Shown here piece by piece: positions 41,473 to 49,699 of a stretch of DNA of 64,000 nt (position 1 is its first letter; each line of letters starts with the position of its first letter). Made by a program: the position numbers and the translations under genes. The stretch comes from Ectopseudomonas composti (GTDB taxonomy: Bacteria > Pseudomonadota > Gammaproteobacteria > Pseudomonadales > Pseudomonadaceae): NCBI RefSeq assembly GCF_900115475.1, contig NZ_FOWP01000011.1, positions 1 to 64,000 of the forward strand, in the 5' to 3' direction. The notes under the pieces are model-generated. The model did no database searches, was not told the origin of the DNA, and saw only the letters and a list, made by a program, of their open reading frames with translations.

Positions 41473-42819
41473 ATGAACATGCCGCAGACCGCAACCCCGT
41501 CCCTGGCCAGCCAGCTCAAGCTGGATGCGCACTGGATGCCGTTCTCCGCCAACCGCAACTTCCAGCGCGACCCGCGTCTGATCGTCGGCGCCGAAGGCAA
41601 CTGGCTGACCGACGATCAGGGCCGCAAGATCTATGACAGCCTGTCCGGTCTGTGGACCTGCGGCGCCGGTCACTCACGCAAGGAAATTCAGGATGCCGTG
41701 GCCAAACAGCTTGGCACCCTCGATTACTCGCCGGGCTTCCAGTACGGCCATCCGCTGTCGTTCAAACTGGCCGAGCAGGTCGCCGACCTGATGCCGGGCG
41801 AGCTCAACCACGTGTTCTTCACCGGCTCCGGCTCCGAGTGCGCCGACACCGCAGTGAAGATGGCCAAGGCCTACTGGCGCCTGAAAGGCCAGGCGTCGAA
41901 GACCCGTTTCATCGGTCGTGCCCGTGGCTACCACGGCGTCAACATCGCTGGCACCGCACTGGGTGGTATCGGCGGCAACCGCAAGATGTACGGCCAACTG
42001 ATGGACGCCGACCACCTGCCGCACACCCTGCAACCGGGCATGGCCTTCACCAAGGGCATGGCCGAGACCGGTGGCGTGGAGCTGGCTAACGAACTGCTCA
42101 AGCTGATCGAGCTGCACGACGCATCCAACATCGCCGCGGTGATCGTCGAGCCGATGTCCGGTTCGGCCGGTGCCATCGTGCCGCCGGTGGGCTACCTGCA
42201 GCGCCTGCGTGAGATCTGCACGCAGCACAACATCCTGCTGATCTTCGACGAAGTGATCACCGGCTTCGGCCGCATGGGCAAGTGGAGTGGCGCGGAGTTC
42301 TTCGGCGTTACTCCGGACCTGATGAACGTCGCCAAGCAAATCACCAACGGTGCCATTCCGCTGGGCGCGGTGATCGCCAGCAGCGAGATCTACAACACCT
42401 TCATGCAGCAACCGTCGCCGGAGCACATGATCGAGTTCACCCACGGCTACACCTACTCGGCGCACCCGGTGGCCTGCGCCGCCGGCTTGGCGACGCTGGA
42501 ATTGCTCAAACGCGAGAACCTGATCCAGCAATCCGCCGAGCTGGCGCCGAAGTTCGAGGCTGCGCTGCATGGCCTGAAGGGCACCAAGCACATCGTCGAC
42601 ATCCGCAACTGCGGCCTGGCCGGCGCCCTGCAGATCGCCCCGCGTGACGGCGACGCGGTGATCCGTCCCTTCGAGGCCGGCATGGCCCTGTGGAAAGCCG
42701 GTTTCTACGTGCGCTTCGGTGGCGATACCCTGCAGTTCGGCCCAACCTTCAACGCCAAGATCGAAGACCTCGACCGCGTGTTCAACGCCGTCGGTGACGT
42801 GCTGAACAAGCTCGACTGA
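41473..42819 (+). CDS. bauA: Beta-alanine:pyruvate aminotransferase (omega-amino acid transaminase)
   Basis: This 448-residue class III PLP aminotransferase transfers the amino group of beta-alanine (and other omega-amines) to pyruvate, giving malonic semialdehyde and alanine. The PLP-binding Lys288 lies in AKQITNGAIPLG, at the same number as in the crystallised Pseudomonas omega-transaminase. The cofactor Asp is in IFDEVITGFGRMG, and GSGSECADTA is the phosphate-binding turn. The full length agrees with the family. It precedes the methylmalonate/malonic semialdehyde dehydrogenase gene by 78 bases, which include a REP hairpin. Confidence 0.95.
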   Translation: MNMPQTATPSLASQLKLDAHWMPFSANRNFQRDPRLIVGAEGNWLTDDQGRKIYDSLSGLWTCGAGHSRKEIQDAVAKQLGTLDYSPGFQYGHPLSFKLAEQVADLMPGELNHVFFTGSGSECADTAVKMAKAYWRLKGQASKTRFIGRARGYHGVNIAGTALGGIGGNRKMYGQLMDADHLPHTLQPGMAFTKGMAETGGVELANELLKLIELHDASNIAAVIVEPMSGSAGAIVPPVGYLQRLREICTQHNILLIFDEVITGFGRMGKWSGAEFFGVTPDLMNVAKQITNGAIPLGAVIASSEIYNTFMQQPSPEHMIEFTHGYTYSAHPVACAAGLATLELLKRENLIQQSAELAPKFEAALHGLKGTKHIVDIRNCGLAGALQIAPRDGDAVIRPFEAGMALWKAGFYVRFGGDTLQFGPTFNAKIEDLDRVFNAVGDVLNKLD

Positions 42820-42823
42820 TTCC

Positions 42824-42879
42824 TGTGGGAGGGGCTTTAGCCGTGACGCTCACTCAGTCCCGGCTGAAGCCCCTCCCAC
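42824..42879. repeat. REP pair between bauA and bauC
   Basis: Inverted REP units (GTGGGAGGGGCTTTAGCCG and its near-complement) leave an 18-base spacer before the bauC start. The hairpin could attenuate or stabilise the bauA mRNA and uncouple the two genes. Confidence 0.8.
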
Positions 42880-42897
42880 CTAACTTTGGAGATTCCC

Positions 42898-44394
42898 ATG
42901 AGCCACATCCCCCACCTGATCAACGGCGAGCGCGTTGCCGGCAACGGTCGCAGCGCCCCGGTATTCAATCCGTCCACCGGCGACTCCACCGCTGCCGTTG
43001 GCTTGGCCGACCGCGCCACCATGCAACTGGCCATCGACGCCGCCAAGGCCGCCTTCCCGGCCTGGCGCAACACCCCGCCGGCCAAGCGCGCGCAGATCAT
43101 GTTCCGCTTCAAGCAACTGCTGGAGCAGAACGAGAACGAAATCGCCGCGTTGATCAGCGCCGAGCACGGCAAGACCATCGAGGACGCCATCGGCGAGCTC
43201 AAGCGCGGCATCGAGAACGTCGAGTTCGCCTGCGCTGCCCCGGAAATCCTCAAGGGCGAATACAGCCGCAACGTCGGCCCGAACATCGACGCCTGGAGTG
43301 ATCTGCAGCCCATCGGCGTGGTCGCCGGCATCACCCCGTTCAACTTCCCGGCGATGGTGCCGCTGTGGATGTATCCGCTGGCCATCGTCTGCGGCAACTG
43401 CTTCATCCTCAAGCCGTCCGAGCGTGACCCGAGTTCTACCCTGTTCATCGCCGAGCTGCTGAACCAAGCTGGCTTGCCCAAGGGTGTGCTGAACGTGGTC
43501 AACGGCGACAAGGATGCGGTCGACGCGCTGATCGAGGCGCCCGAGGTCAAGGCCCTGAGCTTCGTCGGTTCGACCCCGATTGCCGAGTACATCTACAGCG
43601 AAGGCACTAAGCGCGGCAAACGCGTGCAGGCCCTCGGCGGTGCCAAGAACCACGCTGTGCTGATGCCTGATGCCGACCTGGACAACGCGGTCAGCGCGCT
43701 GATGGGCGCGGCTTACGGCTCCTGCGGCGAGCGCTGCATGGCCATCTCCGTGGCCGTGTGCGTGGGCGACCAGATCGCCGACGCGCTGGTCGAGAAGATC
43801 GTTCCGCAGATCCAGGCGCTGAAAATCGGTGCCGGCACTTCCTGCGGCCTGGACATGGGCCCGCTGGTCACCGCCGCTGCGCGTGACAAGGTCAAGGGCT
43901 ACATCGACGCTGGTGTCGCCCAGGGCGCCAAGCTGGTGGTCGATGGTCGCGACCTGGTGGTTGCCGGCAACGAAAACGGCTTCTTCGTCGGCGGCACCCT
44001 GTTTGATCGGGTGACTCCGGAGATGACCATCTACACCGACGAAATCTTCGGCCCGGTGCTGTGCATCGTCCGCGTCGGCAGCCTGGAAGAGGCCATGCAA
44101 CTGATCAACGATCACGAGTACGGCAACGGCACCTGCATCTTCACCCGCGACGGTGAAGCGGCGCGTCTGTTCTGCGACGAGATCGAAGTGGGCATGGTCG
44201 GCGTCAACGTACCGCTGCCGGTACCGGTCAGCTACCACAGCTTCGGCGGCTGGAAGCGCTCGCTGTTCGGCGACCTGCATGCCTACGGCCCGGATGGCGT
44301 GCGCTTCTACACCCGCAAAAAGGCCATCACCCAACGCTGGCCTGCGCGCAAGAGCCACGAAGCGGCGCAGTTCGCCTTCCCCAGCAATGGCTGA
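42898..44394 (+). CDS. bauC: CoA-acylating (methyl)malonate-semialdehyde dehydrogenase
   Basis: This 498-residue aldehyde dehydrogenase of the MmsA branch converts malonic semialdehyde (from BauA) to acetyl-CoA and CO2 using NAD and CoA; MmsA itself does so for methylmalonic semialdehyde in valine catabolism. The catalytic Cys is in YGSCGERCMAIS, and the NAD pocket in ITPFNFPAMVPLWMYPLA, split here as ITPFNFPAMVP and LWMYPLA. The start at 42898 has GGAG seven bases upstream. The gene order (bauR-bauA-bauC) favours the beta-alanine role; without a second mmsA in view, bifunctionality in valine catabolism cannot be excluded. Confidence 0.92.
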   Translation: MSHIPHLINGERVAGNGRSAPVFNPSTGDSTAAVGLADRATMQLAIDAAKAAFPAWRNTPPAKRAQIMFRFKQLLEQNENEIAALISAEHGKTIEDAIGELKRGIENVEFACAAPEILKGEYSRNVGPNIDAWSDLQPIGVVAGITPFNFPAMVPLWMYPLAIVCGNCFILKPSERDPSSTLFIAELLNQAGLPKGVLNVVNGDKDAVDALIEAPEVKALSFVGSTPIAEYIYSEGTKRGKRVQALGGAKNHAVLMPDADLDNAVSALMGAAYGSCGERCMAISVAVCVGDQIADALVEKIVPQIQALKIGAGTSCGLDMGPLVTAAARDKVKGYIDAGVAQGAKLVVDGRDLVVAGNENGFFVGGTLFDRVTPEMTIYTDEIFGPVLCIVRVGSLEEAMQLINDHEYGNGTCIFTRDGEAARLFCDEIEVGMVGVNVPLPVPVSYHSFGGWKRSLFGDLHAYGPDGVRFYTRKKAITQRWPARKSHEAAQFAFPSNG

Positions 44395-44412
44395 GTGAGC
44401 TGAAGCGCTGTA

Positions 44413-44444
44413 CGAAAAGGCCGATCTCGCGATCGGCCTTTTCG
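44413..44444. terminator. Terminator downstream of bauC
   Basis: A perfect inverted repeat (CGAAAAGGCCGATC and its complement) with a 4-base loop lies 18 bases after the bauC stop. It ends in TTTTCG and can also work for the opposite strand. Confidence 0.85.
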
Positions 44445-44481
44445 TTGGTGGCGCGTTATGTCGAGGTAGACACCGGGACAC

Positions 44482-44625
44482 TTGTAGGAGCGGCTTCAGC
44501 CGCGAAAAATCTGGCAGCCATTTGGGCGTTTGCGTGATCGCTCCCACGCTCTGCGTGGGGGCGGCCGTTACGGTGGGTGACGCAGAACGTCACGGGCTGC
44601 ATGCCCACGCGGAGCGTGGGATCGA
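44482..44625. repeat. REP unit plus CTCTGCGTGGG-type repeat cluster
   Basis: A single REP (44482-44506) is followed by about 90 bases of the CTCTGCGTGGG family (44538-44625), with its inverted pairs CCCACGCTCTGCGTGGG and CCCACGCGGAGCGTGGG. It is the same family as 25763-25862. No gene lies here. Confidence 0.8.
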
Positions 44626-44635
44626 TCAGAAACCT

Positions 44636-45031
44636 TCAGCGGGAGAGGCGATGGTTCTTCCGCAGGTCGACCAGATCCTGATAGGTGCAGGTTTGTGGCG
44701 ACGGGCCAGTTAGGTCGTAGCAACGCTGGCCGAAGCCCATCGGCCAGTAGGCGATACCGACTGGTGGCCAGAAGATCGAAGCAACGCGGAAGCGCGTTTT
44801 CAGGCGACCGTTCTGGATGACATGGGATTGCTTGTCTTCCAGACGATAAGGCACGCCGCCCGCCGCACCCCAGGAGAAAGGACGCGTCTTGACCAGCCCC
44901 TGATTGTGAAGAACCGGGCGTTCATTGACGATGAGGGCGCTGTCGTCGGGGAGTTTGACCCAGGTGGCAGTGGAGCAACCACTGACGATGAGTGCGGCTG
45001 CCAGCATGGCGGCAGACTTGAGGGAAAACAT
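44636..45031 (-). CDS. Uncharacterised small lipoprotein
   Basis: This 131-residue lipoprotein has signal MFSLKSAAMLAAALIVSGC with lipidated Cys19. The mature protein is short, rich in aromatic and Pro residues (SIFWPPVGIAYWPMGFGQRC), with two cysteines near the C-terminus that may pair. The start at 45031 follows AGGATG. I recognise no functional domain. Because residue +2 after the Cys is not Asp, outer-membrane sorting is expected. It is followed by the REP/repeat cluster and no other gene. Confidence 0.8.
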   Translation of the reverse strand: MFSLKSAAMLAAALIVSGCSTATWVKLPDDSALIVNERPVLHNQGLVKTRPFSWGAAGGVPYRLEDKQSHVIQNGRLKTRFRVASIFWPPVGIAYWPMGFGQRCYDLTGPSPQTCTYQDLVDLRKNHRLSR

Positions 45032-45141
45032 GCGGATTACATCCTTGTCGTGGTGCTGATAGGGGCGCGTACTATAAAGGCTTATCGCCATCAGGGAAGT
45101 GTCGAATGTCCACTACAGGTGGATAACGGCAGGGCATTAAA

Positions 45142-45168
45142 GAAAAAGGCCGGTCTTGTGACCGGCCT
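45142..45168 (-). terminator. Terminator of the small coiled-coil lipoprotein gene
   Basis: On the minus strand the stem GGCCGGTC / GACCGGCC with a 4-base loop is followed by TTTTT (45148-45167 and 45143-45147). Confidence 0.85.
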
Positions 45169-45245
45169 TCCAGTTATCAGGTGGCGCGTTGTTCGCTGCA
45201 AGCAGCACCTTTGTAGATGGACATGCGCTCTCCAGGAAGCGTCGC

Positions 45246-45452
45246 TCACTGCGCCTGATCGATGGCCTCCTGCAGACGCTGGGTGTTCGCTGCATTGGCC
45301 TGGTCAATCTGCTGCTTGAGCTGCTCCATTTGCTGCTGAGCCTGTTTGGCCTGCTCAGCCTGGAGTGTCGCCGTGGCGGCCGTCTCACCGGCTCCGCAGC
45401 CGCTCAAGATGAGTAACAGGGAAAAAATGCAGAAACGGCGCAGATGCATCAT
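45246..45452 (-). CDS. Small coiled-coil lipoprotein (68 aa)
   Basis: The 68-residue product has a lipoprotein signal (SLLLILSGCG, lipidated Cys19) and then an Ala/Gln-rich helix from residue 26 to the end, with a heptad-like pattern (QAEQAKQAQQQMEQLKQQ), probably a coiled coil. GAGGA precedes the ATGATG start, so 45452 and 45449 are both possible. Lpp-like or OprI-like murein lipoproteins have this shape, but the C-terminal Lys used for murein attachment is absent (it ends DQAQ). A terminator follows 78 bases on. Confidence 0.78.
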   Translation of the reverse strand: MMHLRRFCIFSLLLILSGCGAGETAATATLQAEQAKQAQQQMEQLKQQIDQANAANTQRLQEAIDQAQ

Positions 45453-45626
45453 GGAGTCCTCGGGCAAGCTCGTGCGGTGAGCGATAGATTGGCGCATTTC
45501 TGTCGATTTGTGTGTGCCGACTGCCGCAAACCGAAAGCGCTGACTCGAGCACGCCACGCGGCTCGTTGCATATCGTCTATCCCCGCCCTCTGGTAAAACA
45601 GCCGGCAGTAGAAAGGGAGATGCACG

Positions 45627-46454
45627 ATGACCGAGCCATTCATGCTGGATCTGCACACATACCTCGGGCGCCTGGGTTACTCGTCGGCGCCGCCGCCGAG
45701 CCTCGACACCCTGCGCGAGCTGCAGGCGCGACACACTGCCGAATTCCCCTTCGAAACCCTGGCCAGCATGCTGCGCGTGCCGGTTGAGGTCGAACCCGCC
45801 GCGATTCAGGACAAGCTGCTACGCCAGGGCCGTGGCGGTTACTGCTTCGAACTCAATCGTCTGTACTTGCTGCTGTTGCAAGCGTTGGGCTTCGATGCGC
45901 GTGGGCTGACCGGGCGCGTGGTCATGGGCGGGCCGGAAGATGCTCTGCCGGCGCGCACTCATATGCTGGTGCTGGTGACCATCGATGGTGTGCGCTACAT
46001 CACCGACGTCGGCTTCGGCGGCATGGTCCCGACCGGCCCCTTGCTGCTCGACAGCGAGGCCGAGCAGGAGACGCCGCATGAGCCCTATCGCCTAACGCTG
46101 GCGGACGGCACCTACACCCTGCGCGCGTTGGTCGCCGGCAGCTGGCGGGCGATGTACGTGTTCGATCTGCAGCAGGTGGCGGATATCGATTACGTGGTGG
46201 GCAACTGGTACGTGTGCACCCACCCGGATTCGCCTTTCCTCGGCCAGATGATCGCTGCGCTTACCGGGCCAGGCTTGCGCAAGACCTTGAATAACGGCAG
46301 CTTCGCCATCCACCGCCTGGGGCAGGCGAGTGAGCGGGTGCAGTTGCAGAGTGTCGATGAGGTACTGAGGGTGTTGCGCGAGGAGTTTGGGATTCGGGTG
46401 CCGGAGCATCCTGAGCTACGGCAGATCGTCGAGCGGTTGATTGCTGGGGCGTGA
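45627..46454 (+). CDS. nat: Arylamine N-acetyltransferase
   Basis: This 275-residue cytosolic enzyme acetylates aromatic amines and hydrazines with acetyl-CoA. The catalytic triad is visible: Cys73 in RGGYCFE, His112 in RTHMLVLV and Asp127 in DVGFGG. The length is that of bacterial NATs. The ribosome site GGGAGA stands before ATG 45627. It is monocistronic, with REP units behind it. In other actinobacterial and pseudomonad genomes NAT can also act in polyketide or aniline metabolism; nothing here points to that. Confidence 0.93.
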   Translation: MTEPFMLDLHTYLGRLGYSSAPPPSLDTLRELQARHTAEFPFETLASMLRVPVEVEPAAIQDKLLRQGRGGYCFELNRLYLLLLQALGFDARGLTGRVVMGGPEDALPARTHMLVLVTIDGVRYITDVGFGGMVPTGPLLLDSEAEQETPHEPYRLTLADGTYTLRALVAGSWRAMYVFDLQQVADIDYVVGNWYVCTHPDSPFLGQMIAALTGPGLRKTLNNGSFAIHRLGQASERVQLQSVDEVLRVLREEFGIRVPEHPELRQIVERLIAGA

Positions 46455-46482
46455 AGGCAAGGCCGCTAGTATCGCTACGCTC

Positions 46483-46550
46483 TTGTAGGAGGGGCTTTAG
46501 CCGCGACCCGCAGCCACCCAAATCTGTAGGGGCGGCTTCAGCCGCGAAAA
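46483..46550. repeat. Tandem REP units
   Basis: Two direct REP copies (TTGTAGGAGGGGCTTTAGCC and TGTAGGGGCGGCTTCAGCC) follow the nat gene, unlike the inverted pairs elsewhere. Confidence 0.8.
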
Positions 46551-46689
46551 ACTTTCAGCCAACCGAGATTGCTGACGGAACAGCGATCAGCTCCCCCTCC
46601 CGTACACGGGAGAGAGGGGCCAGGGGAGAGGGGTTTTTTGCTCTTGCTTGAGCCCAGTACTCCGGCGCCGCCTTTTTATCGCCTGACCC

Positions 46690-47275
46690 TGCGGTTTCGC
46701 CCTTACGGCGACTCACTTTTTTCAAACGCCAAAAAAGTAAGCAAAAACGCTCTGCCCCGCCATCCGGGTCTCGCTTCGCTCGACTCCCCTCATTCCATCA
46801 TTGCTCCAGGGGCCGGCGTACAAGGGCCGTCCCTGGCCCTTTACGCCTCTCGCCGCATCCATGCGGCTCGCGCCCTTCCGCAACGATTCCATTCGGCCTC
46901 CTGAAGGGGCGTTTGGCGGCGTCTGGTCGTTCTCTGCAGGGTTACCAAGAGCCAAGCCGTAGGCCGGATGTAAGCCGCGGCATTTCCGCAGTTGATTCCA
47001 TAAATCTGGCAGGCGACGCGATCCCTGATCCCGTCAGGAGGCCGAGTGGAGGTGCTGTGGAGAGGGGCGTTTGGCATGGATGCCAAACGAGGAACGATGG
47101 GCCAGGGATGGCCCACCGTGACGACCCTCGGAGCAGCGGCGGAGCGAGGGAGGTTTCGCGAAGCGAAACCCGGATGCCGGGCGCGCTTTCTCTTTGGTTA
47201 CTTTCTCTTTCGCGCGAGCAAAGAGAAAGTGACTCGCCGTAAGGGCGAAAAGCGTCGTGTCACAGTGGCGTATAT
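46690..47275. repeat. Mosaic inverted-repeat element, copy R3
   Basis: There is no gene in this 586-base stretch. It is the third copy of the palindromic element with arms at about 46690-46910 and 47031-47275. Its modules are GGGCCGTCCCTGGCCC (46824-46839), the ATCCAT hairpin GCCGCATCCATGCGGC (46852-46867), the GGCCTCCTGAAGGGG block (46895-46909) and its complement (47031-47045), an ATGGAT hairpin with a different stem TTTGGCAT/ATGCCAAA (47070-47087), GGGCCAGGGATGGCCC (47099-47114), and a GTTTCGC hairpin (47153-47169). The core (46911-47030) differs from R1 and R2. The element ends just before the AT-rich island. Confidence 0.85.
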
Positions 47276-47289
47276 CTTGTGAGGCGCCT

Positions 47290-47318
47290 TGGTGGACAAG
47301 CTTCGCCTTGTCCACCCT
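47290..47318. repeat. Perfect inverted repeat at the edge of the AT-rich island
   Basis: GGTGGACAAG and CTTGTCCACC enclose a CTTCGC loop. It may stop transcription arriving from either side and lies 46 bases beyond the stop codon of the AT-rich gene. Confidence 0.75.
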
Positions 47319-47363
47319 ACTTGCTGATGTTATTGAAAAGCTCTGAGCCAAAGGTATATAGGC

Positions 47364-49364
47364 TTATATGTCAATGCCAAGCTTATGAAAGAAGATTTTG
47401 TTCCTCATGTTTGCATCCTTCAGAGCTTTGTCCCAACTAATTACCTCGATATAAAGATTTATATTGGAGGCCCAGTTGAACCAGCCACTGTTATCTGGCA
47501 TTTGTTTGAAGTCTTTTTCAAATCTCAGCCAGTCTTCAACTTTTGATGACATTTCACAAATCACATAGCCGTAAAAAGGGGTGTTAGGGCTGATGAGTAT
47601 TTGCTTTCCCTTGGGTGTTTTAAATGCTCCGTTTCTAATGCTGTTTGTGTATCTTATAATTTGCTGAATTGGATCCTCTTTGGAGGATGGATTTGCAAAG
47701 TCGTCTCTGCCTGGTTTCTTGAATTCAAATATCGTTACAGGGTTGCTTGGTTGGTTTTCGCCGCGAAATGCCACGCGAGAACCATATAGTAAAAGATCTG
47801 GTCTCTCAGTATTTCCTCCATTTAGTGGTTGGTCAGAGGAAATGAAATCTGTGAATGTCAGCCTTTCATCAATAATCCAAAGATTGTGGCTGCTGTATGA
47901 GGTGTTTTCACTATCTCTTTTGGTCGGGAAAATGATGTTATGCAGTTCGTCTTCTGCGCGGTATTTTCCATTTTCGTCAAGCTCTAATGCTTTCTCGAAA
48001 ACCTTTAATATGTTTTTTCTTAAGGCTACGTAATGAATTAAGTTGTTTTTGCTGGCGTCGGAGATTTGATCTACTATTTTTGTAATTTCTTCGGGGGTTT
48101 GAGGTGCGGTGTTGGTTGATATCTGATCTATTTGAATTCTTATTTCTGCCTCGATACGATATTTTTCTCGCTGTAAAAATAATTCAATTTCTTCTTTTGA
48201 CGGGTGGTATGAAAGGCTGCTTAGGTCAGCATTTCTCACTAGGTCTTTATGCCAAGGAGCGTGAGTTCGTATGTATTCATTTACGTCCTCTCGTTTTTTT
48301 TCTTGCCGAGCACTTAGTTCGTTTGTGACCGTTGTTGCGGTTAGTGAGGCAGCTTTCTCTTCGATTTCATTTTGGGAGATTCCAAATAACATGTCATCCT
48401 GCTTTTGGAATTCGAAGCTGCCGCGCTCAAGAGATACGTGATTGTCTAGGTATTCGCTAAATACATATGTCTTTATTATGTAGTTGCGTTCTTTGTTTTC
48501 TGTGTTGTCATAATTTTTGTCGTAAAATTCATCGGAGAATTCGGGGATGTAAGCATGAACGGCTGTTTCTGTTACTTCTCGTTTATGTGCTACGAGGCTG
48601 ATTCGACTTTTCTGATTTTTAGGGGAGTATATTTTAAAGAATCTTACTTCAAATTTTTCTTGTTTTTCTTTTGAGTTTATCGAGAAGGTGTTGTTTGATA
48701 GTGGGATTTCTCTTATGAGTCCTGTTTGGCTTTTGAAGAGGTCATTGAGTACGATTAGTCCGGAATCGTCTTCTTCGCATAAGGTTATTATTGGGCAGGT
48801 GTAGCTTTTAGTTATGAAATAGGGCAAAAGTCGTTCTGTAAGGCTTCTTGCTAAAGTGCTGAGCTTTTTACTGAGATGGCTTGATTTTATTTCGGATAAA
48901 AGTGCGGAGGTGCGATTTTCTGGTTCGCTTGAGGGGGAGAGTTTCTCGTTTACTATTATTTCATGTCTTTTCCCCATAGAAAAAACTCTATGAAGCCTTT
49001 TTCCATTTTCTGTGTAATGGCTGTCTATTTGTAGGTTGTTAAAGTATTTTAAGCATGTGAATCTGCCAAATCCTTTCCCGCCGATTTCTATCTTGTGATC
49101 GCTGTAAAAGGTGTCGAAAGAATCTCTGTTGGCTTGTGTAAAGCCAATGCCGTTATCTGTTATTTTTAGGCTTACGATTGGTGGTAGTGTGCCGTCACTT
49201 TCTGTCTGCTTGCTGCGTATTGCAATGATTTTAATTGTCCCTCTTTCTATTTTTGATGCCTCAATTGCTTGAATTGAGTTAACTATGACTTCAATTATTG
49301 GTGTGTAAATGGTTGTGTTGGATTTTATGTTTTCTACAGCCCGTAAGATATGTACATTGCTCAT
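47364..49364 (-). CDS. GHKL ATPase with C-terminal PD-(D/E)XK nuclease-like domain (candidate defence gene)
   Basis: This is a 666-residue protein in clearly AT-rich DNA, unlike all neighbours. The N-terminus is a GHKL ATPase (Hsp90, MutL, histidine kinase superfamily): N-box EVIVNSIQAIEA (Glu25, Asn29), G1 ITDNGIGF (Asp70-Gly72-Gly74) and G2 GGKGFGRF (95-102). A transducer-like segment (about 230-330) and a helical, charged region (about 330-480) follow. Near the C-terminus a PD-(D/E)XK pattern is visible: Pro522-Asp523 in RPDLLLYG, then Glu547-Phe-Lys549 in IFEFKKPG. Such ATPase-nuclease pairings occur in MORC/MutL-like proteins of restriction or antiphage loci. The start at 49364 has AAGGA seven bases upstream. 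It stands alone. Its function is inferred, not shown. Confidence 0.78.
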   Translation of the reverse strand: MSNVHILRAVENIKSNTTIYTPIIEVIVNSIQAIEASKIERGTIKIIAIRSKQTESDGTLPPIVSLKITDNGIGFTQANRDSFDTFYSDHKIEIGGKGFGRFTCLKYFNNLQIDSHYTENGKRLHRVFSMGKRHEIIVNEKLSPSSEPENRTSALLSEIKSSHLSKKLSTLARSLTERLLPYFITKSYTCPIITLCEEDDSGLIVLNDLFKSQTGLIREIPLSNNTFSINSKEKQEKFEVRFFKIYSPKNQKSRISLVAHKREVTETAVHAYIPEFSDEFYDKNYDNTENKERNYIIKTYVFSEYLDNHVSLERGSFEFQKQDDMLFGISQNEIEEKAASLTATTVTNELSARQEKKREDVNEYIRTHAPWHKDLVRNADLSSLSYHPSKEEIELFLQREKYRIEAEIRIQIDQISTNTAPQTPEEITKIVDQISDASKNNLIHYVALRKNILKVFEKALELDENGKYRAEDELHNIIFPTKRDSENTSYSSHNLWIIDERLTFTDFISSDQPLNGGNTERPDLLLYGSRVAFRGENQPSNPVTIFEFKKPGRDDFANPSSKEDPIQQIIRYTNSIRNGAFKTPKGKQILISPNTPFYGYVICEMSSKVEDWLRFEKDFKQMPDNSGWFNWASNINLYIEVISWDKALKDANMRNKIFFHKLGIDI

Positions 49365-49481
49365 TGCTTTTCCTTGGGCTTGTGTGTTGCTTAGCTGTTG
49401 GGTGAGTTTTTTGTTTTTATAGCGTAAGCAATGATTTGCGTATGGTCTAGTGAATAAGAATTGAGTCTAGTTCTAAAAAGA

Positions 49482-49646
49482 CTAGTAAAAGTTTACTTGA
49501 TCTACAAGTGGGGCATCATATGCGACCATGTAGCCGCCCAAAGTAATCCTCGAAAGTCCTTCAGCGATAGTGGCCGGTGCATTATCCACATCGGTCAGAA
49601 CGGCAAGATGTTCGTGCTGGCGGGAGGGGAAGAGCTTGCTGGCCAT
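49482..49646 (-). pseudogene. 5' remnant of a NYN-domain (LabA/DUF88) gene
   Basis: From ATG 49646 (ribosome site AAGGATG) the frame reads MASKLFPSRQHEHLAVLTDV and then DNAPATIAEGLSRI. This is the beginning of a NYN/PIN-like RNase (usual opening VLIDADNAP..EGLL). After about residue 31-34 (near base 49550) the similarity stops, and the frame runs through unrelated AT-rich sequence to a stop at 49482. The first acidic residues (Asp19, Asp21) remain, but the catalytic core is lost. The breakpoint coincides with the right end of the AT-rich island, so the gene was probably truncated when the island arrived. Confidence 0.65.
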
Positions 49647-49699
49647 GGAGGCATCCTTGCGAGGGCGATGCGCTGACCTTACTTCGAAGTAATGGCTCT

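Noticed and set aside
47364..49364. Classifying the AT-rich gene as Hsp90, MutL or a histidine kinase
   Set aside because: It shares only the GHKL nucleotide motifs. The rest of the protein, including the C-terminal E-x-K segment, is unlike any of these three.
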